The notes: a model not told the origin generated them from the sequence alone. DNA of 47,861 nucleotides from Aquipseudomonas ullengensis (GCF_014174475.1 NZ_JACJUD010000009.1:1-47861); one strand, 5' to 3'. Shown: positions 33,404-43,110, counted from the stretch's first letter. Translations and numbers: made by a program.

Positions 33404-33433
33404 GGCCTGTCTTTGCAGGAGCGAGCGGCTGGC

Positions 33434-34621
33434 CTAGAACTCCAGCGACGACTTGCGCGCATGGCGCGCGCTGAAGAAACCCAGGACCACGGTGAGCACC
33501 GCGCAGCAGACGATGACCAGCGCCATCGGCCGCACGGTGCCATCGTGCAGCGCCCCCACCAGCGCCGAAGCCCCGGCCGCCACGGTGAACTGCACCGAGC
33601 CCATCAGCGCCGAAGCAGTACCGGCATGGGCTCCCTGCCCGGCCATCGCACAGGCGCTGGCATTCGGCAGAATGCACGACAGGCTGGCAATGCAGATGAA
33701 CAACGGCACCAGCAACGGCCACAGGCTCTGCGGCTGGGCCAGGGACACGGCGAACAACGCTGCCGCCGAGGCCAGGAACACCCATACCGTGCGCTTCAGC
33801 CAGTAGCCCGGGCCGTGCAGGCGCAGCAGCCAGCCATTGAGCTGGGCAGTGAAGATGAACCCCGCCGCGTTGGCGCCGAACAGCCAGCCGTACTGCTGCG
33901 GCGTGATGCCATACAACTCAATGAAGACGAAAGGCGAGCCGGCGATATAGGCAAACATGCCAGCCATCGCCACGCCGCTGGTCAGGCCGTAGCCCATCAG
34001 CAAGCGATCACCGAGCAACCTCACATAGCGCGACAGCGCACTGCTCAATGGCGGGTGCGTGGCAGCCGGGGCTAGGGTTTCCGGCAGCCACAACAGCACG
34101 GCCAGCAGGCACAGGCCGCTGAACAGCATCAGTGCATAGAACACCGACTGCCAGCCGAACAGGTCCAGCAGCACGCCGCCGCCCATGGGCGCGAGGATCG
34201 GCGCCACGCCCATCACCAGCATCAGTTTGGAAAACGCCTTGGCCGATTGCAGCGGGTCGCACATGTCACGCACCACGGCACGGGAGATGACCATCCCGGC
34301 GCAGCCGCCGAGGGCCTGCACGAAGCGCGCGATGATCAGCCACTCCAGGCTCTGCGCCAGGGCGCAGGCCAGTGAGGCCAGGGTGAACAGCACCACGCCG
34401 ACCAGCAGCGGGCGGCGCCGGCCGAAGCGATCGGCCATCGGCCCATAGACCAATTGCCCCAGGGCGATACCGACGAAATAAGACGCCAGCGACAGCTGGA
34501 TATGCTCCACATCCGTGGCGAAGTGCTTGGCCAGAGTGGGGAAAGTCGGCAGATAGAAGTCGATGGCCATCGGGCCAAAGGCGCTGAGCCAACCCAGAAT
34601 CAGCAGAATGCGTAATTTCAT
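33434..34621 (-). CDS. Bcr/CflA family MFS multidrug exporter
   Basis: A 395-aa, 12-helix major facilitator of the drug:H+ antiporter-1 type. Motif A is in GPMADRFGRRRPLL. ALGGCAGMVISRAVVRD and the helix-5 proline/glycine motif GPFAPILAPMGGG-like region (seen as VMGVAPILAPMGGG) mark the Bcr/CflA group. Members export bicyclomycin, sulphonamides or other drugs; the substrate here is unknown. A terminator sits between the RND operon and this gene, so transcription is likely separate. Confidence 0.9.
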   Translation of the reverse strand: MKLRILLILGWLSAFGPMAIDFYLPTFPTLAKHFATDVEHIQLSLASYFVGIALGQLVYGPMADRFGRRRPLLVGVVLFTLASLACALAQSLEWLIIARFVQALGGCAGMVISRAVVRDMCDPLQSAKAFSKLMLVMGVAPILAPMGGGVLLDLFGWQSVFYALMLFSGLCLLAVLLWLPETLAPAATHPPLSSALSRYVRLLGDRLLMGYGLTSGVAMAGMFAYIAGSPFVFIELYGITPQQYGWLFGANAAGFIFTAQLNGWLLRLHGPGYWLKRTVWVFLASAAALFAVSLAQPQSLWPLLVPLFICIASLSCILPNASACAMAGQGAHAGTASALMGSVQFTVAAGASALVGALHDGTVRPMALVIVCCAVLTVVLGFFSARHARKSSLEF

Positions 34622-34654
34622 CAGTTACCTGGAACAACCTTGCGCAAGCAGGAC

Positions 34655-34689
34655 GTGGAAAAGACAGCGCCCGCCGGGTGGCGGGCGCT
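34655..34689 (-). terminator. Rho-independent terminator after the RND operon
   Basis: AGCGCCCGCC (34666-34675), loop GGGT and the complement (34680-34689); on the minus strand a TTTTCC run follows. Confidence 0.85.
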
Positions 34690-34703
34690 CTCGGTAGCAG
34701 CCA

Positions 34704-37700
34704 TCACTCGGTGTGCGGCTGCGCGGTTTTCTTCTTGCCGACCTTGGCCGCCAACGACTCGACCAGCAGGTAGAACATCGGAATCACGAAGGTGGCCAGC
34801 AGCGTTGCCGCGAGCATGCCACCGATCACCCCGGTACCGATCGAGTGGCGGCTGGCAGAACCGGCACCGGTGCTGATGGCCAGCGGTACGCAGCCGAGGA
34901 TGAAGGCCAGCGAGGTCATCACGATCGGCCGGAAACGCAGCTTGGCGGCCTCGTAGGCCGAGTCGAAGATGCTCTTGCCCTCGGCGCGCAACATCACCGC
35001 GAACTCGACGATGAGGATGGCGTTCTTCGCCGCCAGGCCGATCAGGGTGATCAGGCCGACCTGGAAGTACACGTCGTTCTGGATACCCCGCAGCCACACC
35101 GCGAGGATCGCCCCGAACACCGCGAACGGCACCGCAGTCACCACCGCGATGGGCAACGTCCAGCGCTCGTACTGGGCGGCGAGGATCAGGAACACCATGA
35201 TCAGACCGAAGACGAAGGCAATGCTGCCTGAGCCCTGGGTGGCCAGTTCCTGATAGGCCGAGCCGATCCAGCCGAGGGTGTAGTCCTTGCCCAGCACTTC
35301 GTCGGCGACTTCCTGCATGGCCTGCAGGGCCTGCCCCGAGCTGTAACCCGGCGCCGGGCCACCCAGCACCTTGGCCGACGGGTAGACGTTGAAGCGCGCG
35401 TAGGTGTCCGGACCGAGGATGCGCTGCACCTTGATCAGGCTGGTCAGCGGCACCAGGTCATTGGTGGTGCTGGAGCGCACGTAGACCTGCGACAGGTCCT
35501 CCGGCTTGCGGCGGAACTCCGACTCCGACTGCAGGCTGACCTGCCAGGTACGGCCATAGAGGGTGAAGTCGTTGACGTAGTAGCTGCCGAAAGTCGATTG
35601 CATCGCGGTGAACACATCGCTGATCGACACCCCCAGGGCGCGCGCCTTGGTGCGGTCGAGGTCGATGTAGTACTGCGGTACATCGGCGCTGAAGGTGCTC
35701 TGCACCCCACCTAGCTCTGGCCGCTTGGCCGCTGCAGCCGTGAAGGCTTTGACCTTCTCGGCCATCTGCTGAACGCTGCCGCCGCTGCGGTCCTGGATGT
35801 AACCCTCGAAGCCGCCGGTGGTGCTCATGCCGGTGATCGGTGGCGGGTTGAAGGACATCACCACACCGTCCTTCTCGCTGACGCCCATGCCCATGAACTC
35901 GTGGGTCAGGTTGCGTGCGTCCAGCTCTGGCGTGGTGCGCTCGGACCAGTCTTTCAGCGGCACGAACGACACCCCGACGTTGGTGCGGTTGCCCAGGGTC
36001 AGCACGTCGAAACCGGCGAAGGTCACCACGTCCTTGACCGCCGGGTGCTTCATCATCTGCTGGGTGAAATCGCTGGTCAGCGCATCGGTGCGGTTGACCG
36101 AGGAGGCCGGCGGCAGGAAGTAGGCGTTGATCACATAGCCCTGGTCCTCGTCCGGCACCAGCGAGCCGGGTACCCGACCGAACAGCACGACGATCAGCGC
36201 GATCATCCCGCCGAACAGCATCAGGCCAAGCAGCGAGCGTTTGAGGAAGAACGCTACCCCGGCACTGTAGCCGGCCGTCATCTTGTCGAAGAAGCGGTTG
36301 AACACGCGGAACGGCGCCGCCGGTTCACTGTGCCCCGGTTTGAGCAGCAGCGCGCAGAGGGCTGGCGACAGGGTCAGGGCGACGATGCCGGAGATCACCA
36401 CCGACACCGCAATGGTGATCGCAAACTGTTTGTACATCTCCCCGGCCAGGCCACCGAGGAAGCCCACCGGCACGAACACCGCGCAGAGCACCAGGACGAT
36501 GGCAATGATCGGCCCGGTCACCTCCTCCATGGCCTTGATCGCGGCCTCGCGCGGGCCGAGCTTCTCGGTCTTCATCACCCGCTCGACGTTCTCGATCACC
36601 ACGATGGCGTCGTCCACCACGATGCCGATGGCCAGTACCAGGCCGAACAGGGTCAGCAGGTTGATCGAAAAACCCAGGGCATACATGCCGGCGAAGGTGC
36701 CAATCAGCGACACGGGAATCGCCAACACCGGAATCAGCGTGGCACGCCAGTTCTGCAGGAAGATGAATACCACCAGCACCACCAGCACCAGCGCTTCGAA
36801 GAAGGTGTGGATCACCTCCTCGATGGAGACCTGGACGAACTTGGTGGTGTCGTAGGGGATCTTGTAGGTGATGCCCTCGGGGAAGCGCTCGGACAGCCGC
36901 TTCATGGTGCTCTGCACCGCCTCGGCGGTGTCCAGGGCATTGGCGCCCGGTTGCAGGTAGATACCGAAAGCGGCGTTCTGCTGGCCGTTGAGCGAGGTGA
37001 TCAGCGAGTAGTCCTGGGCACCCAGTTCGATCCGCGCAACATCCTTGAGCAACAGGCTGGCACCGGTTTCATCCGAGCGCAGAATCACGCTCTCGAATTC
37101 CTTGGGGTCCTTGAAGCGGCCCTGGGTGGTGACCGTGTAGGTAAAGTCCTGGGGCGTCTGCAACGGCTGCTGGCCAAAGCTGCCGGCAGCGAACTGCGAG
37201 TTCTGCTCGCGAATGGCATTGACCACGTCGGTGGGCGTCAGGTTGTACTGCGCCAGCTTGTCCGGGCGCAGCCAGATGCGCATCGAGTAGTCCTTGGAAC
37301 CGAACTGGCTGACGGCACCGACGCCGGGCAGGCGCTTGAGCTCATCGATGATGTTGATCAGCGCGTAGTTGGAGATGAACACCGGGTCCTTGGAGTTATC
37401 CGGCGAATACAGGGTCACCACCTGGAGAATGTCGGACGACTTCTTCTCCACCTTGACGCCCTGGCGGCGCACTTCTTCCGGCAGCTTGGCCAGCGCGGCC
37501 TGCACCCGGTTGTTGACGTCGATGGTGGCTTGGTCGGGGTCGCGGCCCACCTGGAAGTACACCGACAGGCTCATGCTGCCGCTGCTGGCCGAGTTGGACA
37601 GCTGGTAAATCATGCCTTCCACGCCGTTGATCTGCTGCTCCAGCGGCGCGGCCACGGTTTCCGCGATGACCTGGGCGCTGGCGCCCGGGTAGCTGGCGGT

Positions 37701-37838
37701 GACCGAGACCTGCGGCGGCAGAATCTGCGGATACTGGGCAATCGGCAACGAGCGCATGGCGGCCAGGCCGCCGAGCACGATGACGATGGAGATGACCGCG
37801 GCGAACACCGGCCGGTCGATGAAGAATTTAGAAATCAC
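34704..37838 (-). CDS. RND efflux pump inner-membrane transporter (HAE1 family)
   Basis: A 1044-aa AcrB/MexB-like trimeric proton antiporter with 12 helices and two large periplasmic loops. It has the N-terminal FFIDRPVFAAVISI, the proton-relay GIVVDDAIVVIENVER in helix 4 and the conserved GLAAKNAILIVEFA in helix 10. Length is standard. The start is GTG at 37838, with AAGGAG upstream. Twelve bases separate it from the adaptor gene. No outer-membrane channel gene follows, so an OprM-type channel from elsewhere must be used. I cannot assign it safely to a named Mex system. Confidence 0.95.
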   Translation of the reverse strand: MISKFFIDRPVFAAVISIVIVLGGLAAMRSLPIAQYPQILPPQVSVTASYPGASAQVIAETVAAPLEQQINGVEGMIYQLSNSASSGSMSLSVYFQVGRDPDQATIDVNNRVQAALAKLPEEVRRQGVKVEKKSSDILQVVTLYSPDNSKDPVFISNYALINIIDELKRLPGVGAVSQFGSKDYSMRIWLRPDKLAQYNLTPTDVVNAIREQNSQFAAGSFGQQPLQTPQDFTYTVTTQGRFKDPKEFESVILRSDETGASLLLKDVARIELGAQDYSLITSLNGQQNAAFGIYLQPGANALDTAEAVQSTMKRLSERFPEGITYKIPYDTTKFVQVSIEEVIHTFFEALVLVVLVVFIFLQNWRATLIPVLAIPVSLIGTFAGMYALGFSINLLTLFGLVLAIGIVVDDAIVVIENVERVMKTEKLGPREAAIKAMEEVTGPIIAIVLVLCAVFVPVGFLGGLAGEMYKQFAITIAVSVVISGIVALTLSPALCALLLKPGHSEPAAPFRVFNRFFDKMTAGYSAGVAFFLKRSLLGLMLFGGMIALIVVLFGRVPGSLVPDEDQGYVINAYFLPPASSVNRTDALTSDFTQQMMKHPAVKDVVTFAGFDVLTLGNRTNVGVSFVPLKDWSERTTPELDARNLTHEFMGMGVSEKDGVVMSFNPPPITGMSTTGGFEGYIQDRSGGSVQQMAEKVKAFTAAAAKRPELGGVQSTFSADVPQYYIDLDRTKARALGVSISDVFTAMQSTFGSYYVNDFTLYGRTWQVSLQSESEFRRKPEDLSQVYVRSSTTNDLVPLTSLIKVQRILGPDTYARFNVYPSAKVLGGPAPGYSSGQALQAMQEVADEVLGKDYTLGWIGSAYQELATQGSGSIAFVFGLIMVFLILAAQYERWTLPIAVVTAVPFAVFGAILAVWLRGIQNDVYFQVGLITLIGLAAKNAILIVEFAVMLRAEGKSIFDSAYEAAKLRFRPIVMTSLAFILGCVPLAISTGAGSASRHSIGTGVIGGMLAATLLATFVIPMFYLLVESLAAKVGKKKTAQPHTE

Positions 37839-37850
37839 GGGCCGCGCTCC

Positions 37851-39011
37851 TTACTGCTGTGCTGCGGGAGCGGCCTTTTCGACCACCTTGACCGGCGTGT
37901 TCGGCCTGACCTTGGGCAACCCCTCGACGATCACCCGATCACCGGCGGCGATCCCCGACTCAACCACCCAGCGCCCAAGGGCGGTGTGCGCGGTGGTCAC
38001 CGGGCGGATGCGGGCCATGTTCTGCTCATCCACCACGTAGACGAAGGTGCCGTTCGGCCCCTGGGAAATCGCGCGCTCGGGCACGGTGATGGCGTTGGGC
38101 TTGTTGATGCCGGTGACCAGCACGCGCACGAACTGCCCCGGCAGCAGGCTCTGATCCGGGTTGGGCACTACCGCACGGGCGCTGACGGTGCCGGTGGCAC
38201 GGTCGATCAGGCTGTCGGTGAAGTCCACCTTGCCTTCTTGCTTGTAGGTGGTGCCGTCGCCGAACTTGATCTGCACGCTCATCTGCTGGCCGCCGTGGCG
38301 CACCAGGCTACCGTCGCGCAGGCCCTGGCGCACTTGCGACACCTCACGGTCCGGGGCGGCGAAGTTGACGTAGATCGGATCGAGCTGGGTAATGTTGGTC
38401 AGCAGGCTGGCGCTGGGATCGCCGGCGACCATCAGGCTGCCCTCGGACACCGTTTCCTTGCTGGTGACACCGGATATCGGCGCTTCCACCGTGGTGTAGT
38501 CGAGGTCGATCTGCTTGGCCTGCACCTCGGCCTTGGCCGCCTCGATGTTGGCCTTGCTCTGTTCGAAGTTGGAGATCGCGTTGTCCAGTTCGCTCTCGCT
38601 GGCGAAGCCCTTCTTCTGCAGCTCGCGGATACGCTTGAGGTCACGCTCAGTCTGCCGGTAGCGCGCCTGTTCCTGCGCCAGGGAGCCCTTGGCCCGCGCC
38701 AAGGCGGCCTGGTAGGGACGCGGATCGATACGGAACAACACCTGCCCCTGCTTGACCGCACTGCCCTCGCGGTAGGTTCGCTCCTGCAGGATGCCACTGA
38801 CCTGGGCGCGCACTTCCACCTCGCGGAAGCCAGCAGTGCGGGCGGCGTACTCGAACGTCAGTGGCAAGGACTCGACCTTGGCCAGCTCGACTTCAACGGC
38901 CGGCGGCGGTGGCGCCGCCGCGCCAGCGGGCTCTGCAGCCTGTGCCGCAGTCACGAACAGAATGCCCAGAGCCGCAGCCCCAAACGAAAAAGGAAGGTGG
39001 CGAGGTGGCAT
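37851..39011 (-). CDS. RND efflux periplasmic adaptor (membrane fusion protein)
   Basis: 386 aa. An N-terminal signal sequence (about residues 1-26) has no lipobox cysteine, so unlike MexA or AcrA the adaptor would not be lipid-anchored. Then come the barrel-sandwich half motif (VEVRAQVSGILQERTYREGSAVKQGQVLFRIDP in parts), a helical hairpin (about 100-165), and beta-barrel and membrane-proximal domains. It is the first gene of the operon with the transporter, divergent from tetR across 152 bases. Confidence 0.92.
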   Translation of the reverse strand: MPPRHLPFSFGAAALGILFVTAAQAAEPAGAAAPPPPAVEVELAKVESLPLTFEYAARTAGFREVEVRAQVSGILQERTYREGSAVKQGQVLFRIDPRPYQAALARAKGSLAQEQARYRQTERDLKRIRELQKKGFASESELDNAISNFEQSKANIEAAKAEVQAKQIDLDYTTVEAPISGVTSKETVSEGSLMVAGDPSASLLTNITQLDPIYVNFAAPDREVSQVRQGLRDGSLVRHGGQQMSVQIKFGDGTTYKQEGKVDFTDSLIDRATGTVSARAVVPNPDQSLLPGQFVRVLVTGINKPNAITVPERAISQGPNGTFVYVVDEQNMARIRPVTTAHTALGRWVVESGIAAGDRVIVEGLPKVRPNTPVKVVEKAAPAAQQ

Positions 39012-39072
39012 TCAGTCTTCTCCGTGACGTCTAGATCGGGCAATTACCCGTAAAGGAGCCATGCTAGTGACA

Positions 39073-39088
39073 TACATTCACGCGTGTA
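39073..39088. promoter_or_regulatory. Candidate TetR-repressor operator
   Basis: TACATTCACGCGTGTA, an imperfect dyad (TACA/TGTA ends and a CACGCGTG core), stands in the AT-rich gap between the adaptor gene and tetR. It resembles AcrR/TtgR operators, whose half-sites include TACAT. Confidence 0.45.
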
Positions 39089-39163
39089 AACCAGACAACG
39101 GCATTAAAAACATTACACTGCGTTCCCCAGAACAAGAGCCTAGCCGCAAACACGACCCTCGCC

Positions 39164-39793
39164 ATGCGCAGAACCAAAGAACAAGCCGAGCTGACCCGCA
39201 TCGCCATCCTCGCCGCCGCCGAGCGCTTATTCCTGGACAAAGGCGTGGCGCACAGCTCGCTGGAACAGATCGCCCGTGATGCCGGCGTGACCCGCGGCGC
39301 GGTGTACTGGCACTTCGAGAACAAGGCGCACCTGTTCAACGACATGCTCAACCAGGTGCGCCTGCCGCCGGAACAGATGTCCATGCGCTTGTCCGGCTGC
39401 GATGGCGTCGACCCGCTGCTGTCGTTGCGCGAACTGTCCATCGAGGCCATCGAGAACCTCGGCCGGGATGAGCAGAAGCGGCGCATTTTCACCATCCTGC
39501 TGCACCGCTGCGAGTTCACCGATGAACTGCGCGAGGCGGAGATTCGCCACAACGCCTTCATTAATAAGTTCATCGACCTGGTGGAGACCCTGTTCGCCCG
39601 CGACGACTGCCGCCCGCGCCTGCAGCCGGGCGTGACGCCGCGCCTGGCGGCCCGCGCGCTGCATGCGCAGATCATCGGCCTGTTCACCGACTGGACGCGC
39701 GACCCCACGCTGTTCGATCCGCTGCGCGACACCGCCGGCTTGATCGACGCCCTGTTGCGCGGCCTGCTGCGGGACTGGAATCCGCCTGCATAG
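39164..39793 (+). CDS. TetR family repressor of the RND pump (AcrR/TtgR type)
   Basis: 209 aa. The N-terminal HTH has RTKEQAELTRIAILAAAERLF, then GVAHSSLEQIARDAGVTRGAVYWHFENKAHLF, the exact AcrR/TtgR-like signature. The C-terminal ligand domain is of the AcrR type. It is divergent from the adaptor gene, as in ttgR-ttgABC and acrR-acrAB, so it should repress the pump until a drug or natural ligand binds. No strong Shine-Dalgarno is visible. Confidence 0.9.
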   Translation: MRRTKEQAELTRIAILAAAERLFLDKGVAHSSLEQIARDAGVTRGAVYWHFENKAHLFNDMLNQVRLPPEQMSMRLSGCDGVDPLLSLRELSIEAIENLGRDEQKRRIFTILLHRCEFTDELREAEIRHNAFINKFIDLVETLFARDDCRPRLQPGVTPRLAARALHAQIIGLFTDWTRDPTLFDPLRDTAGLIDALLRGLLRDWNPPA

Positions 39794-39852
39794 CACCCGC
39801 GAAATCACGTGCAGGGTGACGCTGCACCCTCCCCGCCGACAGCCCTTCTGGA

Positions 39853-40050
39853 TCAGGCCGATTCGGCGGCGTATCCCTGATCGCGAATCGCCGCCAGTAA
39901 CTGCTCCAGGCTCAGGCGACTGCTGACACGCACTTCCCGCGCCGCCAGATCGACCTGCACCTCGGCCGCCGGATCACCGGCCTGCAACGCCCCGGTGATG
40001 GCCCGGACGCAATGACCACAGGACATACCGGTCACTTTCAGAATATGCAT
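39853..40050 (-). CDS. copZ: Copper chaperone CopZ-like (heavy-metal-associated domain)
   Basis: A 65-aa single HMA domain, with GMSCGHC (residues 8-14) giving the CxxC copper(I) site, and the ferredoxin-like alternation. A GAGGAA site precedes the ATG. It probably delivers Cu(I) to the CopA ATPase or buffers the cytosol. A CueR-type promoter reads into it (40081-40111). Confidence 0.9.
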   Translation of the reverse strand: MHILKVTGMSCGHCVRAITGALQAGDPAAEVQVDLAAREVRVSSRLSLEQLLAAIRDQGYAAESA

Positions 40051-40080
40051 GGTGGGTTCCTCATGGATGGCTCTGGATGC

Positions 40081-40111
40081 AGCTTCCGGCTTGCCATCGT
40101 GACAAGGTCAA
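40081..40111 (-). promoter_or_regulatory. CueR-type promoter of copZ
   Basis: Minus strand: -35 TTGACC (40106-40111), an over-long 19-nt spacer and -10 GAAGCT (40081-40086). The spacer has an imperfect CueR dyad, ACCTTG...CAAGCC. The 19-nt spacing is the hallmark of MerR-family activation. Confidence 0.75.
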
Positions 40112-40176
40112 GGCTCACGACTTGTCGTCAGCGCCGCGCTGGCCCAAGCTCATGGCGAACCCTGCGGAGTTGCCCC

Positions 40177-40641
40177 ATGCGCGTGTTACCTCTCCTCTTC
40201 GCTCTGCTGTGCCTGCCCGCCCTGGCCGATGAAACCCCGGCCGACAGTCCGCCACCGGCCAGCGAACCCTCGGCGAGCATTCCTTCGGCGCCCACGCCCA
40301 TGGCTGTGCCCTTGGCGCCGCTGACCCTGCCGGCGCCCATCGACTACGGCATTCTGGTGATCTCCCGCGAACGCCTGGAAGTGTCCACCGCCTGCGATAT
40401 CGGCCTGTACCTGCAGGGCAACCTCACCGCCCGCCTGTACCAGGGCCAGTCGATCACCCTCAACCTGCCGCCCGGCGACGTGCTGGTCCGCCTCGGCCTG
40501 CTCGGCGGCGGCCATTGCCAGCCGCAGTTCGAGCAATTGCGCAGCCAGACCCTGCAACTCAGCGCCGGACAGGTACACAAGTACCGCATCGCCATGAGCC
40601 AGAGCGGCCTGTACCTGACACCAGCCCCGCAGAACTACTGA
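40177..40641 (+). CDS. Secreted protein of unknown function in the copper locus
   Basis: 154 aa, no family recognised. A signal peptide ends near PALA (residue 17). A Pro/Ser/Ala-rich linker (18-48) is followed by a compact domain with IDYGILVISRERLEVST, CDIGLYLQG and two cysteines (in STACD and GGHCQP) that could form a disulphide or bind metal. It lies between copZ and copA and is just upstream of the CueR box of copA. CGGAG stands before the ATG at 40177; the frame runs further up without support. A copper link is only by position. Confidence 0.7.
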   Translation: MRVLPLLFALLCLPALADETPADSPPPASEPSASIPSAPTPMAVPLAPLTLPAPIDYGILVISRERLEVSTACDIGLYLQGNLTARLYQGQSITLNLPPGDVLVRLGLLGGGHCQPQFEQLRSQTLQLSAGQVHKYRIAMSQSGLYLTPAPQNY

Positions 40642-40664
40642 GAGCCTCTGCGACAAGCCGTCAC

Positions 40665-40695
40665 TTGACCTTGACCTCATGGAAAGGTTGATCCT
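40665..40695 (+). promoter_or_regulatory. CueR-type promoter of copA-cueR
   Basis: -35 TTGACC (40665-40670), a 19-nt spacer, -10 GATCCT (40690-40695). The spacer is built like E. coli PcopA, with the dyad ACCTTGACC...GGAAAGGT (40668-40688). Confidence 0.82.
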
Positions 40696-40722
40696 ATGGG
40701 TGAATCCACGGAGGTTTCGCCC

Positions 40723-43110
40723 ATGTCCGCCCTGCAGACGTTTGACCTTCCCATCCACGGCATGACCTGCGCCGGTTGCGCCGGCCGCGTCGAGCGCGCG
40801 CTGAGCCAGGTGCCCGGCGTGCAACAAAGCAGCGTCAACCTGACCAGCGAACAGGCCCGTGTCGTCGCCCCCGCCGCACAGCTGGACGCCTTGATCGGCG
40901 CAGTGGCCAAGGCCGGCTACGACGTACCGCTGCAACGTGTTGAACTGGCCATCGACGGCATGACCTGCGCCAGCTGTGCCGGCCGCGTCGAGCGCGCCCT
41001 GGCAACACTACCCGGCGTACGCAGCGCCAGCGTCAACCTGGCCAGCGAGCGAGCCAGCGTCGAGATCATCCAGGGCCTACCGACCGAGCAACTGATCGCC
41101 AGCGTCGACGCCGCCGGCTACCAGGCCCGCCTGCTCACCGACGCACCGACGCAGGACCCACGCCACGCACTGCGCCGCGAACGCCTGCGCGTGCTGCTCA
41201 CCCTGTTGCTGGCCGCGCCCCTGGTGCTGCCGATGTTCGCCGACTGGCTCGGCCTGCACTGGATGCTGCCAGCCTGGGTGCAATTTGCCCTGGCCACCCC
41301 GGTGCAATTCATCCTCGGCGCGCGCTTCTACGTGGCCGCCTGGAAAGCCCTGCGCGCCGGCAGCGCCAACATGGACCTGCTGGTCGCGCTCGGCACCAGC
41401 GCCGGCTATGGCCTCAGTCTGTACCTGTGGGCGACTGCCGGGCACCACGCCCCGCACCTCTACTTCGAAGCCTCGGCCGTGGTGATCGCCCTGGTTCTGC
41501 TCGGCAAATACCTGGAGAGCCGCGCCAAGCGCCAGACCAGCGCCGCCATTCGCGCCCTCGAAGCCTTGCGCCCGGAGCGCGCCACGCGCTTGCGTGATGG
41601 CCGCGAAGAAGACGTCGCGATCAGCGCACTGCAACTCGACGACTTGCTGGTGGTACGCCCCGGCGAGCGCTTCCCCGCCGATGGCGTGGTCACCGATGGC
41701 CAGAGCCAGGCCGACGAAGCGCTGATCAGCGGCGAAAGCCTGCCTGTCGCCAAGACCCTGGGTGATGCCGTTACCGGTGGTGCGATCAATGGCGACGGTC
41801 GCCTGGTCATCCGCACCACCGCCCTCGGCGGCGAAAGCGTACTGGCGCGGATCATCCGCCTGGTGGAAGACGCCCAGGCCGCCAAGGCGCCGATCCAGAA
41901 ACTGGTGGACCGGGTCAGCGCCGTGTTCGTCCCCGTGGTGCTGCTGATCGCCCTGTTCACCCTGGCTGGCTGGTTGTGGATGGGCGCGGGCGTCGAAACC
42001 GCATTGATCAATGCCGTGGCGGTGCTGGTGATCGCCTGCCCCTGCGCCCTCGGCCTGGCAACCCCGGCGGCGATCATGGCCGGCACCGGCGTGGCCGCGC
42101 GCCACGGCATCCTGATCAAAGACGCCGAAGCGCTGGAGCTGGCCCACCGGGTCAGCGTGGTGGCGTTCGACAAGACCGGCACGCTCACCTCCGGGCAGCC
42201 GCGCATCGTCCATCTGCAAGCGGTCGGCGAGGAAAGCCAGCTGCTCCGCCTGGCCGGCGCCCTGCAGCAAGGCAGTGAACATCCACTGGCGCGCGCGGTG
42301 CTGCAGGCCTGCAACGAACGCCAGTTAGTGCTGCCGCCGGTCAGCGCCAGCCAGGCCCTCAGTGGCCGCGGCATCCAGGGCGAGGTCGACGGGCGCCATC
42401 TGGCCCTGGGCAACGAGCGGCTGCGCAACGAACTGCAGTTGCCCAGTGCCGAGCTCGGCGCGCTGGCCAGTAACTGGGAAGCCGAAGGCCGCACCCTGTC
42501 GTGGTTGCTGGAACTGGCGCCACAGCCACGCGTGCTCGGCCTGCTGGCCTTCGGTGACAGCCTGAAACCCGGTGCAGCCGACACCATCCGCGCCTTGCGC
42601 GACCAACACATCAGCAGCCACCTGATCAGCGGCGACAACGCCGGCAGCGCCAATGCCGTGGGCCGCGCCCTAGGCATCGACGACGTGCATGCCCAGGTGT
42701 TGCCGGCGGACAAGGCCGCGCACATCGCCGCGTTGAAACAGGGCGGTGCGGTGGTGGCAATGGTCGGCGATGGCATCAACGACGCCCCCGCCCTGGCCGC
42801 CGCCGATGTCGGCATCGCCATGGGCGGCGGCACCGATGTGGCCATGCATGCCGCCGGGATCACCCTGATGCGCGGCGACCCGCGCCTGGTGCCGGCCGCA
42901 CTGGATATCAGCCGGCGTACCTGGCGCAAGATCCAGCAGAACCTGTTCTGGGCCTTCGTCTACAACCTGATCGGCATCCCGCTGGCCGCCTTCGGCCTGC
43001 TCAATCCCATGGTGGCGGGCGCCGCCATGGCCCTCTCGAGCGTCAGCGTGGTGAGCAACGCCCTGCTGCTCAACACTTGGAAACCGCGCGATACGGAGCA
43101 ACAACCATGA
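40723..43110 (+). CDS. copA: Cu(I)-exporting P1B-type ATPase
   Basis: About 795 aa. Two N-terminal HMA domains (GMTCAGC and GMTCASC, about residues 14-20 and 81-87), eight helices, the ion-binding CPC in ACPCALGLATPAA, the phosphorylated Asp in DKTGTLT, the HP motif in GSEHPLAR, and MVGDGINDAPALAAADVGIAMG. It pumps Cu(I) from the cytosol to the periplasm. The ATG at 40723 has GGAGG seven bases upstream; an in-frame ATG at 40696 would start at the -10 itself. The last four bases overlap cueR. Called CueA in Pseudomonas. Confidence 0.95.
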   Translation: MSALQTFDLPIHGMTCAGCAGRVERALSQVPGVQQSSVNLTSEQARVVAPAAQLDALIGAVAKAGYDVPLQRVELAIDGMTCASCAGRVERALATLPGVRSASVNLASERASVEIIQGLPTEQLIASVDAAGYQARLLTDAPTQDPRHALRRERLRVLLTLLLAAPLVLPMFADWLGLHWMLPAWVQFALATPVQFILGARFYVAAWKALRAGSANMDLLVALGTSAGYGLSLYLWATAGHHAPHLYFEASAVVIALVLLGKYLESRAKRQTSAAIRALEALRPERATRLRDGREEDVAISALQLDDLLVVRPGERFPADGVVTDGQSQADEALISGESLPVAKTLGDAVTGGAINGDGRLVIRTTALGGESVLARIIRLVEDAQAAKAPIQKLVDRVSAVFVPVVLLIALFTLAGWLWMGAGVETALINAVAVLVIACPCALGLATPAAIMAGTGVAARHGILIKDAEALELAHRVSVVAFDKTGTLTSGQPRIVHLQAVGEESQLLRLAGALQQGSEHPLARAVLQACNERQLVLPPVSASQALSGRGIQGEVDGRHLALGNERLRNELQLPSAELGALASNWEAEGRTLSWLLELAPQPRVLGLLAFGDSLKPGAADTIRALRDQHISSHLISGDNAGSANAVGRALGIDDVHAQVLPADKAAHIAALKQGGAVVAMVGDGINDAPALAAADVGIAMGGGTDVAMHAAGITLMRGDPRLVPAALDISRRTWRKIQQNLFWAFVYNLIGIPLAAFGLLNPMVAGAAMALSSVSVVSNALLLNTWKPRDTEQQP

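Larger units (their letters stand above)
33201..33433. other. Repeat-filled gap between the 59-aa gene and the MFS gene
   Basis: About 233 bases, gene-free: two palindromic repeats side by side (33249-33315 and 33352-33403) and short flanks. Confidence 0.6.

Noticed and set aside
35901..39053. A 1050-codon plus-strand open frame
   Set aside because: It lies antisense to the RND transporter and adaptor, is His/Gln/Arg-rich with no domain, and is an artefact of high-GC codon use.
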